From NCBI GenBank assembly GCA_003166865.1, contig PMUP01000064.1, forward strand, positions 1 through 64,000: a DNA stretch of 64,000 nt, given 5' to 3'. The stretch is from Bryobacterales bacterium. Its GTDB lineage: Bacteria; Acidobacteriota; Terriglobia; Bryobacterales; Bryobacteraceae. This document shows positions 9,397 to 17,181 of the stretch, piece by piece. Below the pieces are notes generated by a model. It ran no database searches and had not been told where the DNA came from. It saw only the letters and a program-made list of their open reading frames with translations. A program made the translations under genes and the position numbers. Positions within the stretch are counted from its first letter, which is position 1. Every line of letters starts with the position of its first letter.

Positions 9397-11070
9397 TCAG
9401 GGTTTCCAGGCCGGTCCGCGGACCACTTTGCCCGGCAGCGCGTTGGTCATGCTCCCGTGTTCGATGACCGGCACACCGTTCACAAGCACGTACTGCATTC
9501 CTTCGGACAATTGGTTGGGCTTTTCGAAAGTAGCGACATCGGTGATGACGCCGGGATCAAACACCACAATGTCCGCCCACATGCCGGTCTTGATGACGCC
9601 GCGATCGGCGAGCCGCAGATGCGAGGCGGGCAGCGCGCTGAATTTCCGGATGGCATCGGGCAGCGTGAGTGCGCCGTCTTCACGAACGTACTTGCGCAGG
9701 ATGTGCGGGAATGTTCCGTAGGCGCGCGGGTGCGGATGCTCCTGGCCGAGGAAGCCGTCTGTCGCGGTGCCCTGAGAATCGTTGCACACGCTGACCCAGG
9801 GTTGCTGGAGCGCGAGCCGGACGTCGGGTTCGGACATGCCGAAGACGGCGACGTTGGTGGCCGCATTGTCTTCGATCAGGAAATCGAAGATGGTGTCGAA
9901 CGGGTCCTTGTTCCAGAGCTTTGCAATTTCCGCGATGGTCTTGCCTTGCAATGGCAATAGTTTCGGATTTTGGACGACGCTAATCAGAATGGCTTCAGGA
10001 CCCGTGATCTCGTCCCATTCGTTGTCCCAGGTGGTGCTGGGGGTCTCGATATCTTTGCGGATGCGGGCGCGGGTGGCGGGATCTTTGAGGCGTTCGATGA
10101 GTTTGGCGTCGCCGCCGTCGTGCGCCCAGGGCGGAATGAAGGCCGAAAAGCTGTTGAACCAGGCGGTATACGCGTAGGTATTGGCACCGATCTCGACGCC
10201 GGAACGGCGAGCCGCATCGATGCGCGCGACGATCTCGGGCATGCGCCCCCAGTTCTGACGGCCGGCCGCTTTGAGGTGCCAGATTTCGACTGGGATATGA
10301 GCTTCACGGCCGATTCGGATGGCCTCGTCGATGGCGGGAATGATCGCATCGCCCTCGCTGCGCATATGCGTGGCGTAGATACCGCCCAGCTTCGCCCCCT
10401 CCGCGGCGAGAGCGATCAGTTCCTCGGTGGTGGCATAGGGCGCGGGCGCGTATTGCAGGGAAGTGGACACTCCAACTGCGCCGTCGTGCATGGCATCGCG
10501 AACGAGGGCTCTCATTTGCTCTAGCTCCGCCACCGTTGGGGCGCGATCGCCATCGCCGATCACCGCCCTGCGCACCTGGGTCGCGCCGACGTAACTGGCG
10601 AGGTTAATGCCCATGCCCTGCTTTTCGAGGCGCGCGAAGAAGTCGCGGAAGGTGTTCCAGGAGGGGTCGATTTTGTAGTGCTCGTAGCCGGCGTGGTCGG
10701 CGGCGCGAATGGCGTCGGTGAGTGGTGCGGCCGATCCGCCTTCGCCGGTGATCTCGGTGGTGATGCCCTGATAGATTTTTGACGGGAGGTGCGGATTGAC
10801 CAGGATCGATTCTTCCGACTGTCCCAGCATGTCGATAAAACCCGGAGCGACTACCATGCCGGCGGCATCGATGGTCTGTTTGGCGGTGGCCGAATCGAGA
10901 TGGCCAATGGCCGCGATGTGGCCGTCGCGGATCGCGATATCGGCTGCGTACCAGGGCGAGCCGGTACCATCGATGATGTGCCCGTTACGGATAACGAGGT
11001 CGTAGTTCTGCCCGAAGAGGCCCTGGGCGAACAGGCTCAGCGGGAGGAGAAGCAGAAGCGTGAACTTCAT
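9397..11070 (-). CDS. Secreted N-acyl-D-amino-acid deacylase-like amidohydrolase
   Basis: 557 residues with signal peptide (LLLLLPLSLFAQG). The amidohydrolase start pattern YDLVIRNGHIIDGTGSPW is followed by VVAPGFIDMLGQSEES, where family members with bound metal normally have HxH; here that pair is absent (LGQ). Later family segments remain: ATHMRSEGD, EIWHLKAAG and the C-terminal DRGVIKTGMWADIVVFD. The proteins hydrolyse N-acyl-D-amino acids or related cyclic amides, but the lost HxH makes the substrate and metal use uncertain. It is transcribed divergently from the Fic gene, and its start lies 60 bp from the repeat array. Confidence 0.8.
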   Translation of the reverse strand: MKFTLLLLLPLSLFAQGLFGQNYDLVIRNGHIIDGTGSPWYAADIAIRDGHIAAIGHLDSATAKQTIDAAGMVVAPGFIDMLGQSEESILVNPHLPSKIYQGITTEITGEGGSAAPLTDAIRAADHAGYEHYKIDPSWNTFRDFFARLEKQGMGINLASYVGATQVRRAVIGDGDRAPTVAELEQMRALVRDAMHDGAVGVSTSLQYAPAPYATTEELIALAAEGAKLGGIYATHMRSEGDAIIPAIDEAIRIGREAHIPVEIWHLKAAGRQNWGRMPEIVARIDAARRSGVEIGANTYAYTAWFNSFSAFIPPWAHDGGDAKLIERLKDPATRARIRKDIETPSTTWDNEWDEITGPEAILISVVQNPKLLPLQGKTIAEIAKLWNKDPFDTIFDFLIEDNAATNVAVFGMSEPDVRLALQQPWVSVCNDSQGTATDGFLGQEHPHPRAYGTFPHILRKYVREDGALTLPDAIRKFSALPASHLRLADRGVIKTGMWADIVVFDPGVITDVATFEKPNQLSEGMQYVLVNGVPVIEHGSMTNALPGKVVRGPAWKP

Positions 11071-11129
11071 TCAGCTAATATGCCACTACTGTGAGCGTGG
11101 CGTCTTTCGACTGGGCTTTGGGTTTGAAT

Positions 11130-11249
11130 AGCACAATGTGCTTGTACCTGTACAGCATAATAAGCTTGTATTGGCACAGCACAATATGCTTGCAATGGTA
11201 CGACATGATATGCTTGTGTTTACACGGCAGAATATGCTTGTAGAGGCAC
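11130..11249. repeat. Five 24-bp tandem repeats with palindromic core upstream of the Fic gene
   Basis: Five units start at exactly 24-bp intervals: 11130, 11154, 11178, 11202 and 11226. The core of the first is a perfect 13-nt palindrome, AGCACA-A-TGTGCT. The others are variants: AGCATAATAAGCT, AGCACAATATGCT, GACATGATATGCT and GGCAGAATATGCT. Each core is followed by TTG and an 11-nt spacer that varies more than the core. The array ends 22 bp before the Fic ATG. Variation outside the core and conservation inside it suggest protein-binding sites rather than recent slippage. There are no spacer units, so this is not CRISPR. Confidence 0.85.
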
Positions 11250-11271
11250 GGGAACGCAAGGAGTCGCCATT

Positions 11272-12825
11272 ATGCCCAAACCGAACGAAAAACTCGCGGA
11301 ATCGCTGGCTGAGCTTCAGGATCTTCAGAGGAACGGGCGGCGCGTTTTCCGGTCGCGCGAGCTGAGCCGCACGCACCGGGAGCGGCTGCTTCGCAGCGGC
11401 TTCTTGCGGGAGGTCATAAAAGGCTGGCTGATGTCCTCGGGTCCACACGCGCGCGATGGCGACAGCACACCATGGTATGCGTCCTTCTGGGAATTCTGTG
11501 CGGGCTATTGCCAGGACCGATTCAAAAATGCATGGCACCTGTCGCCTGAGCAGTCGGTTCTCCTGCATGCGCAGAATACGGTGATTCCAACACAGGTGGT
11601 GGTCTACAGCCGGAAAGGCACGAATCACACCATGAAGCTGCTCTTCGGCACATCCCTTTATGACCTCAAACAACCGGAGATGCCGCCCGCAGTGGACGTG
11701 TCGGTCACCGAAGGGCTACGACTGTTCTCTCCCGCGGCGGCGCTAGTGAAGGTTCCGGAGAGCTTCTTCACACGAAAGCCCATCGAGACTCAGGTGGTGC
11801 TGGCAGGCATTCGCGAAGCATCGGATGTGCTGCGGCTTCTACTCAACGGCGGCCATTCGGCAAAAGCAGGGCAGATCGCCGGAGCATTCCGCCGCATCGG
11901 CCGACCGCAGATGGCCGACGAGATCGTCAGGGCGATGAAGTCCGCGGGATACGACGTGCGTGAAACCGATCCCTTCGCGCCGGAGCAGACCTTCGGCGTT
12001 CTGCCCGCGGTCACAGCGCCCATAGTTGGACGCATCCGTGCGATATGGGAATCCATGCGGGAAGCGATCGTCGAGACGTTTCCGAAGGCGCCGGGCCGTC
12101 CGCGAAACAGGAAGGAATATTTGCGCTTCGTGGGCGACATGTATAAGAGCGACGCCTACCATTCGCTGTCGATCGAGGGGTACAGCGTGACGCCCGCGCT
12201 GATCGAAAGAGTGCAGCGGGGAGACTGGGATCCGGATCATCACGACGACGACCGCGAGAGCCGCGATGCCCTCGCAGCGCGTGGCTATTGGCAGGCTTTC
12301 CAGAGCGTCAAGGAAACGGTAGGTGAAGTGATTGCCGGTGGCAATCCCGGCGTCCTGGCGCGCTCGGCTCACAGGGAGTGGCACCGCCAATTGTTCCAAC
12401 CCTGCGTGGCGGCCGGCTTGATTGAGGCGGGGGCGCTGGCGGGCTACCGCAATAGCGCGGTGTATCTGCGCACGTCGCGGTATGTGCCGCCGCGCTGGGA
12501 AACGGTTCGCGATGCTATGCCGGCACTCTTCGATCTGCTGGAGGATGAACGCGAGCCCAGCGTCCGCGCCGTACTGGGCCACTGGCTGTTCGGCTATATC
12601 CATCCCTACCCTGACGGCAATGGGCGGGTGGCGCGTTTCTTGATGAACGCGATGCTGGCCTCGGGTGGCTATCCGTGGACCGTCATCCGGGTTGAGGATC
12701 GCGACGGCTATCTAGCGGCGCTGGATCGCGCCAGCATTGACATGAAGATCGAACCGTTCGCCAAATTCATCGCCACACGCGTGCGGAGGTCGATGAAGCG
12801 GGCGGCTGCGAAAGCGCGCGCGTAA
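11272..12825 (+). CDS. Fic-domain AMP-transferase-type protein with N-terminal winged-helix/AbiEi-like region
   Basis: 517 residues, ATG preceded by AAGGAG at 11258-11263. The Fic core motif HPYPDGNGRVAR is at 444-455, matching HPFx[D/E]GNGRxxR completely, so catalytic activity is expected; Fic enzymes usually transfer AMP from ATP to target hydroxyls. An inhibitory-helix motif SLSIEG (298-303, pattern S/T-xxx-E-G/N) lies before the core, making this a class II, self-inhibited Fic. Residues about 1-240 are not Fic: a short winged-helix-like start (FRSRELSRTHRERLLRSGFL) and a long region resembling AbiEi-type antitoxins, by eye only. Such a region could bind the five operator repeats just upstream. 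No separate antitoxin gene is seen. Confidence 0.9.
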   Translation: MPKPNEKLAESLAELQDLQRNGRRVFRSRELSRTHRERLLRSGFLREVIKGWLMSSGPHARDGDSTPWYASFWEFCAGYCQDRFKNAWHLSPEQSVLLHAQNTVIPTQVVVYSRKGTNHTMKLLFGTSLYDLKQPEMPPAVDVSVTEGLRLFSPAAALVKVPESFFTRKPIETQVVLAGIREASDVLRLLLNGGHSAKAGQIAGAFRRIGRPQMADEIVRAMKSAGYDVRETDPFAPEQTFGVLPAVTAPIVGRIRAIWESMREAIVETFPKAPGRPRNRKEYLRFVGDMYKSDAYHSLSIEGYSVTPALIERVQRGDWDPDHHDDDRESRDALAARGYWQAFQSVKETVGEVIAGGNPGVLARSAHREWHRQLFQPCVAAGLIEAGALAGYRNSAVYLRTSRYVPPRWETVRDAMPALFDLLEDEREPSVRAVLGHWLFGYIHPYPDGNGRVARFLMNAMLASGGYPWTVIRVEDRDGYLAALDRASIDMKIEPFAKFIATRVRRSMKRAAAKARA

Positions 12826-12839
12826 ACGGTCGGAGTCGG

Positions 12840-14555
12840 TCAGTATCGCCAACTGGTGAGATCTGCTCCGGGCGGCGCCGTTTTCTGAATGCGCTCCATA
12901 ATCTGCGGCAAATACATTTGATCGTAGTGCAGCCGCGAGTACCAGTTCGGCTTCTCCGGATCGCCATTCCAGCAGTGCTCGGCGCGCGGTCCGTAGCGAA
13001 CCTCACCTTCATAGGGCACACCATGTCCAGGAGTGCCGGTCTGCTTCAGGAAATCTTCCATCAGGTAAACCGCATCATTCAGGAAATAGGTGTCGTCGGA
13101 GCCGACATAGAGGTGAATCTTGCCCGTCAACTTCGGCCCGAGTGTCGGCCAATCGCGCTGCAGGATGGCGTCCAGGTCGTAGTGCTCGCGCCAGTAGTCG
13201 GCCGTTTTGTGATCGATAACGCCGGTCTGCTTGTCGAAGATCGGCTGCGGATAGCCGTCCTCCGCGGTTGGAGAATAGACCGCTTGCCAGATGTCGAACT
13301 GCTCGCCTGAGCGGCCGCGATCCCCTAGCGCAGCTTCATAGGCGATATTGTCACGCATGGACATCAGCGTATGACCAAGATAGTCGCGCATCGCCGGCTG
13401 CTCGATCTTCTTGTTTGCGCCCTGCACGTAGAACATATTGTCCTGTTTATACAGGTCAGCCGTCATGTAAGCGTGAAAGTCGACCGGGTCGGGGCAGGCG
13501 ACGAACGCGCCGTTGTAGTGGTCGGGATAGAACATTTGCACGGCGAGGGATTCCCAGCCGCCGGTGGAGCCTCCGTAGAGGAATCTAGCCCAGCCCTGGC
13601 CGATGCCACGAAACTGATGCTCGATGGCCGGGATCAGTTCGGTCTCAAGCGCATCTCCGTAGGGACCCAGATTTGCCGAGTTCACCGCGTACGAATCGTC
13701 GTAATAAGGATTGGCATGCTGCAGCTTCACGATCAACATGCGCGGCGTGCCGGGCGCAATCCACGCCTGGTAGTTCTTATACGCTTCCTCCTGCTGGATG
13801 CGGTTGTAGCCGGCGAGGTGAAAGCGATCGGAGTAATCGGGCTTCAGATTCGGGTCTGGCGGAGTCTCGCGGAAGTCGGTGAACTCGGATACAAAGTGGT
13901 CGTGGGCAACGATCAGGGGGTAGTGCGCCTGCGGGTGCGCATCGAAGCCCTCCGGCACGAGAACGATCGCGGAGAGATAAACCGGCCGGCCCCAGAACTT
14001 TGTCAGGAGCTGCGACTGGATGCGGATGTGGCGAATGTATTTTGTATCCGGCTCGGGTTGGATGGGCGGGATTATCTCGGTGAGCGAAACTTCGATCGGC
14101 GGCGCTCCGGGACCAATGTGAACCAGCCGCGGCTTGGATAGGAGATTGCCTGGCGCGAGGTTCCAGTGCTGGCCTTCGCCGCGATCCGGCGCCAGCTTCA
14201 CCGTCTTGCCGTCCGACCGATGAAAGGTCTCGTAAATGTTTAGGACCGCCTGCACCGTGTAGTCTCCGGCCGGCACGTCCTTCAGGCTCGCCCGCGGATA
14301 GCCTTGCGCGTGGTCGCCGATTGTGAGGGGCGCACCGGGCTTCCAGGCGTCCACCGTTACGCCGAAAACCATCTGCGACTTGGGCGTGTCGTCGATCTGC
14401 ATTCGCGGCTCGTCCTTCGGGTCGTTGGAGAGCAGGAGCAGCAGGCGGCCGTCCAGGGGCTGTCCGGAGCGCGAGGCTGGAAATGAGACCGTGATCGTTT
14501 GAGCGGAAGCGAGTCCGGCGGTGGCCAAGAATACTGTGCAAATCAGAGCGCGCAT
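12840..14555 (-). CDS. Secreted alpha/beta-hydrolase, esterase-like
   Basis: 571 residues from ATG 14555, chosen because a clean signal peptide follows (MRALICTVFLATAGLASAQ); the longer open frame to 15086 runs antisense through the acetyltransferase gene. The N-terminal half is beta-rich with a YTVQAVLNIYETF segment; the C-terminal half is an alpha/beta hydrolase with GGSTGGW (nucleophile Ser330) in a setting like enterochelin-esterase/PHB-depolymerase-type enzymes. A late Asp/His pair cannot be assigned with certainty. Substrate unknown. It converges with the Fic gene, leaving 14 bp between stops. Confidence 0.8.
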   Translation of the reverse strand: MRALICTVFLATAGLASAQTITVSFPASRSGQPLDGRLLLLLSNDPKDEPRMQIDDTPKSQMVFGVTVDAWKPGAPLTIGDHAQGYPRASLKDVPAGDYTVQAVLNIYETFHRSDGKTVKLAPDRGEGQHWNLAPGNLLSKPRLVHIGPGAPPIEVSLTEIIPPIQPEPDTKYIRHIRIQSQLLTKFWGRPVYLSAIVLVPEGFDAHPQAHYPLIVAHDHFVSEFTDFRETPPDPNLKPDYSDRFHLAGYNRIQQEEAYKNYQAWIAPGTPRMLIVKLQHANPYYDDSYAVNSANLGPYGDALETELIPAIEHQFRGIGQGWARFLYGGSTGGWESLAVQMFYPDHYNGAFVACPDPVDFHAYMTADLYKQDNMFYVQGANKKIEQPAMRDYLGHTLMSMRDNIAYEAALGDRGRSGEQFDIWQAVYSPTAEDGYPQPIFDKQTGVIDHKTADYWREHYDLDAILQRDWPTLGPKLTGKIHLYVGSDDTYFLNDAVYLMEDFLKQTGTPGHGVPYEGEVRYGPRAEHCWNGDPEKPNWYSRLHYDQMYLPQIMERIQKTAPPGADLTSWRY

Positions 14556-14570
14556 ACTGGAGTATACGTC

Positions 14571-15110
14571 ATGGCGAGCTCTTTTTATTCCGCGGCACCA
14601 GCACCGGTCCTTGAAACAGAACGGCTCAAGCTGCGCGGACATTGTCTCGCAGATTTTGCCGCCAGTAGCGCGATGTGGGCGGACCCCGTGGTCACTCGCC
14701 ACGTCGGCGGCCGGCCGCTTTCCCAAGAGGAATGCTGGAGCAGGTTGCTGCGTTACGTCGGCCATTGGGCCCTCCTCGGCTTCGGCTATTGGGTGGTTGA
14801 AGAGAAGGTGACAGGCAGCTTCATCGGAGAGATTGGATTCGCCGATTATAAGCGGGATATGGAGCCGCCGCTCAAAGACACTCCGGAGATCGGTTGGGTA
14901 TTCGCCACGCAATTCCATGGTATGGGCTATGCGACCGAGGCCGTTCGCGAAGCCGTGGCGTGGGGCGACGCGCGCTTCGGAGGGGGCGCGACTGCGTGCA
15001 TCATCGATCCTGAGAACTTTGCTTCGATTCGTGTGGCGGAGAAATGCGGGTACCGGAAATCGCACCTCGCGAATTACAAGGGGCACTCGACGCTGGTGTT
15101 TGTCCGCTAG
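14571..15110 (+). CDS. GNAT-family N-acetyltransferase, RimJ/RimL type
   Basis: 179 residues from ATG 14571 (MASSFYSAAPAPVLETERL). The sequence follows the RimJ/RimL pattern: LETERLKLRGHCLADF at the start, an IGEIGFADYKR strand, the acetyl-CoA loop region QFHGMGYATEAVREA and a closing ENFASIRVAEKCGYRK. It would acetylate a protein N-terminus or small-molecule amine. It is divergent from the esterase with only 15 bp between start codons, so regulatory sequences must overlap coding sequence. Confidence 0.88.
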   Translation: MASSFYSAAPAPVLETERLKLRGHCLADFAASSAMWADPVVTRHVGGRPLSQEECWSRLLRYVGHWALLGFGYWVVEEKVTGSFIGEIGFADYKRDMEPPLKDTPEIGWVFATQFHGMGYATEAVREAVAWGDARFGGGATACIIDPENFASIRVAEKCGYRKSHLANYKGHSTLVFVR

Positions 15111-15128
15111 TTTGGCTTCACGGCTTCT

Positions 15129-17132
15129 CTAGTTCGGCTTTACGCCGATGGCGCGATAAACGTCGGCGCTCTTATAGAGGACACCGTTCTTTGCCACCAG
15201 CCGGCAGCGGCGGATGTCGCTGGTGTGTTCGGCTGGATTGCCTTCCACCAGTACGAAATCAGCCAGCTTTCCGGGCGCAATCGACCCAAGATCCTTCTCC
15301 TGCTTCAGCAGCCGGGCGGCATTGATGGTTGCGATCTGCAGCGCCTTCGCGGGTGGGATGCCGGCTTGCACCTCAAGCTCCAATTCGCGATGCAACATGA
15401 AGCCAGCCGTGGAGTCTGTTCCGGCGAGGATGGGAATGCCCGCGTCGTACATTCGCTTGGTCATGCGCAACATGGCGGCATAGGAATCTTTGTACAACTG
15501 ATCGTTCTGCGCAGTCACGGCGAGTCCACCCGAGTAAGCGGCGCGCTGAACTTGTGCGGGCAGCTTGTCCAGAACGGGCGCGTAGTCGGGAGACACCTTC
15601 CCAGGACGCCCCGTGAACATCCCTTCAAAAGCCGCCAGTGTGACGTCCACGGTGGTGTGATGCCTTTGGAGCAGTCCGATAAAATCATTTACCTCTTTGG
15701 AATTCAGATCCAGCTTGGCGGCGTTTGCTCCCACGGCAGTGAAGCGTTCGGGAGTGCGAGTATCTTTTACCTTCGAGGCCAGGAAGTTTAGAAAAATAAA
15801 ATTGATGTGCTGGATTTCGTCGGCGCCCTCTTCTACAAACTGGCTGGCGATCATACCATTGGGGATGTGGCCGCTCACTCGTAATCCGCGCGCATGAGCG
15901 ATTTTCACGATCCCGGGAAAGAGTTCCGGTTTGAGCGAGCTGTACACCTTGATCTGGACATATCCAAGATCGGCGTAGCGGTTCACTTCTGATTGTGCCT
16001 CTTCGACGGTGTCGGCGTACAGACCCGCTGGGGCTTGAAATGGGCCGCGCCCGTCTATAATTCCGGACTTCCACATGCGCGGACCGATCGCAGCCCCACT
16101 GTTCCATTGGTCCTGGAGGTGCTTCAGCTCGTCAATATCGTTGCCCATATCGCGAACGCTGGTTACTCCGCTGGCGATGTTCAGGAGCCCATCCAGCGCC
16201 TGCGCATGAACATGCATATCAAAGAGGCCTGGCAGCAATGTTTCGCCAGTTCCATCGATTCGCTGAGCATCTTTCGGAACGCTAAGGCTCGCCGATGGAC
16301 CAACCATGGTTATGCGTTCCTTATTGATGACGACAGTTTGATCTTCGCGAATTGCCGCGCGCTCAGAATCAAACACGCGAACATGCTCCACCGCAAGCGG
16401 ATGATCCGGGTGTTGAGCCAGTTCACGCGCCAAGCGCGCGTTGCGGGCGTCCTCAGCCGTGCGGTCCAGGGCGTACAGCCGATCGTTGGCGCCCTCCCAG
16501 CCCTCCCTCATCGTTGCGAACCATTTGCCAGGAGACCCGAAATAGTGTTGGTCGTCATCCAGCCAGATGGTTTGTGGTTCGAAGGAAAGCCCCGTGATCC
16601 CGAACTGGGTCACGTGCAATTTCCGGCCGTGATCTTCGACTGTTACGTCCGTCAGCCGTTCCAATCTTGCCTCGCCGGCCGGCAGCAGTTTCACCGGGGC
16701 GCCCTTGGCCTTTAGCAGCGCGGCTACCAGGAACGCCATCTCGGCTGGTGGCCCGTTGTTGCTGATATAGAAACCCGGCGCCGAAGCCTGGCCGTTCTCG
16801 GAGGTGCTCTTCCAATGGGCTACGCCATTTTCAATGAAGAAGTGTTCGTCAACGGGAGCCTTCAAATAATCGTTCCCGGTTATGTCGGTACCAGATGGCA
16901 ATCCATCCGCCCGAACCACATAATGGGCCGCGATCTTGGGGCCTCGGCCACGATCGTTGAACTCGAAAGTGGAGTCGATGCTGCCATCCGGACCGTAGGT
17001 ATCCACTTCGCTTCCCGCCATCCTGGCGTTACTGAGGATGGTGTAGCGAAGCGTTTGCGCGGTGGCGCCGCCAGCCCATACCAGAGAGATGCTCAATAGA
17101 ATGGAGATCGCGACGAGACGAAGCAGAAGCAT
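15129..17132 (-). CDS. Secreted amidohydrolase-family protein
   Basis: 667 residues with signal peptide (LVAISILLSISLVWAGGATAQT). Residues about 25-250 form a poorly defined N-terminal domain; the amidohydrolase domain begins near VEHVRVFDSERAAIREDQTV and has the metal motif LLPGLFDMHVHAQ (DMHVH), a likely bridging-Lys region QIKVYSS, SGHIPNG, DEIQHIN and the terminal Asp in LAGTDST, closing with GSIAPGKLADFVLVEGNP. This matches imidazolonepropionase/dipeptidase-like amidohydrolases frequent in Acidobacteria. Substrate unknown. The metal ligands appear complete, unlike the amidohydrolase at 9397-11070. Confidence 0.85.
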   Translation of the reverse strand: MLLLRLVAISILLSISLVWAGGATAQTLRYTILSNARMAGSEVDTYGPDGSIDSTFEFNDRGRGPKIAAHYVVRADGLPSGTDITGNDYLKAPVDEHFFIENGVAHWKSTSENGQASAPGFYISNNGPPAEMAFLVAALLKAKGAPVKLLPAGEARLERLTDVTVEDHGRKLHVTQFGITGLSFEPQTIWLDDDQHYFGSPGKWFATMREGWEGANDRLYALDRTAEDARNARLARELAQHPDHPLAVEHVRVFDSERAAIREDQTVVINKERITMVGPSASLSVPKDAQRIDGTGETLLPGLFDMHVHAQALDGLLNIASGVTSVRDMGNDIDELKHLQDQWNSGAAIGPRMWKSGIIDGRGPFQAPAGLYADTVEEAQSEVNRYADLGYVQIKVYSSLKPELFPGIVKIAHARGLRVSGHIPNGMIASQFVEEGADEIQHINFIFLNFLASKVKDTRTPERFTAVGANAAKLDLNSKEVNDFIGLLQRHHTTVDVTLAAFEGMFTGRPGKVSPDYAPVLDKLPAQVQRAAYSGGLAVTAQNDQLYKDSYAAMLRMTKRMYDAGIPILAGTDSTAGFMLHRELELEVQAGIPPAKALQIATINAARLLKQEKDLGSIAPGKLADFVLVEGNPAEHTSDIRRCRLVAKNGVLYKSADVYRAIGVKPN

Positions 17133-17181
17133 GGCTTGCTATTATGCCATGAGTGGGCAATCACATAGGACGGTAGTCGAC

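Noticed and set aside
11130-11249. CRISPR array or tandem peptide gene
   Set aside because: The 24-bp units are directly joined with no spacers, and the repeated amino acids in the 75-codon ORF at 11138-11365 arise only because 24 is a multiple of 3; the frame continues into the Fic coding region in another phase.
14556-15086. N-terminal extension of the esterase frame to 748 residues
   Set aside because: It is antisense to the acetyltransferase gene, and a signal peptide marks the true start at 14555.
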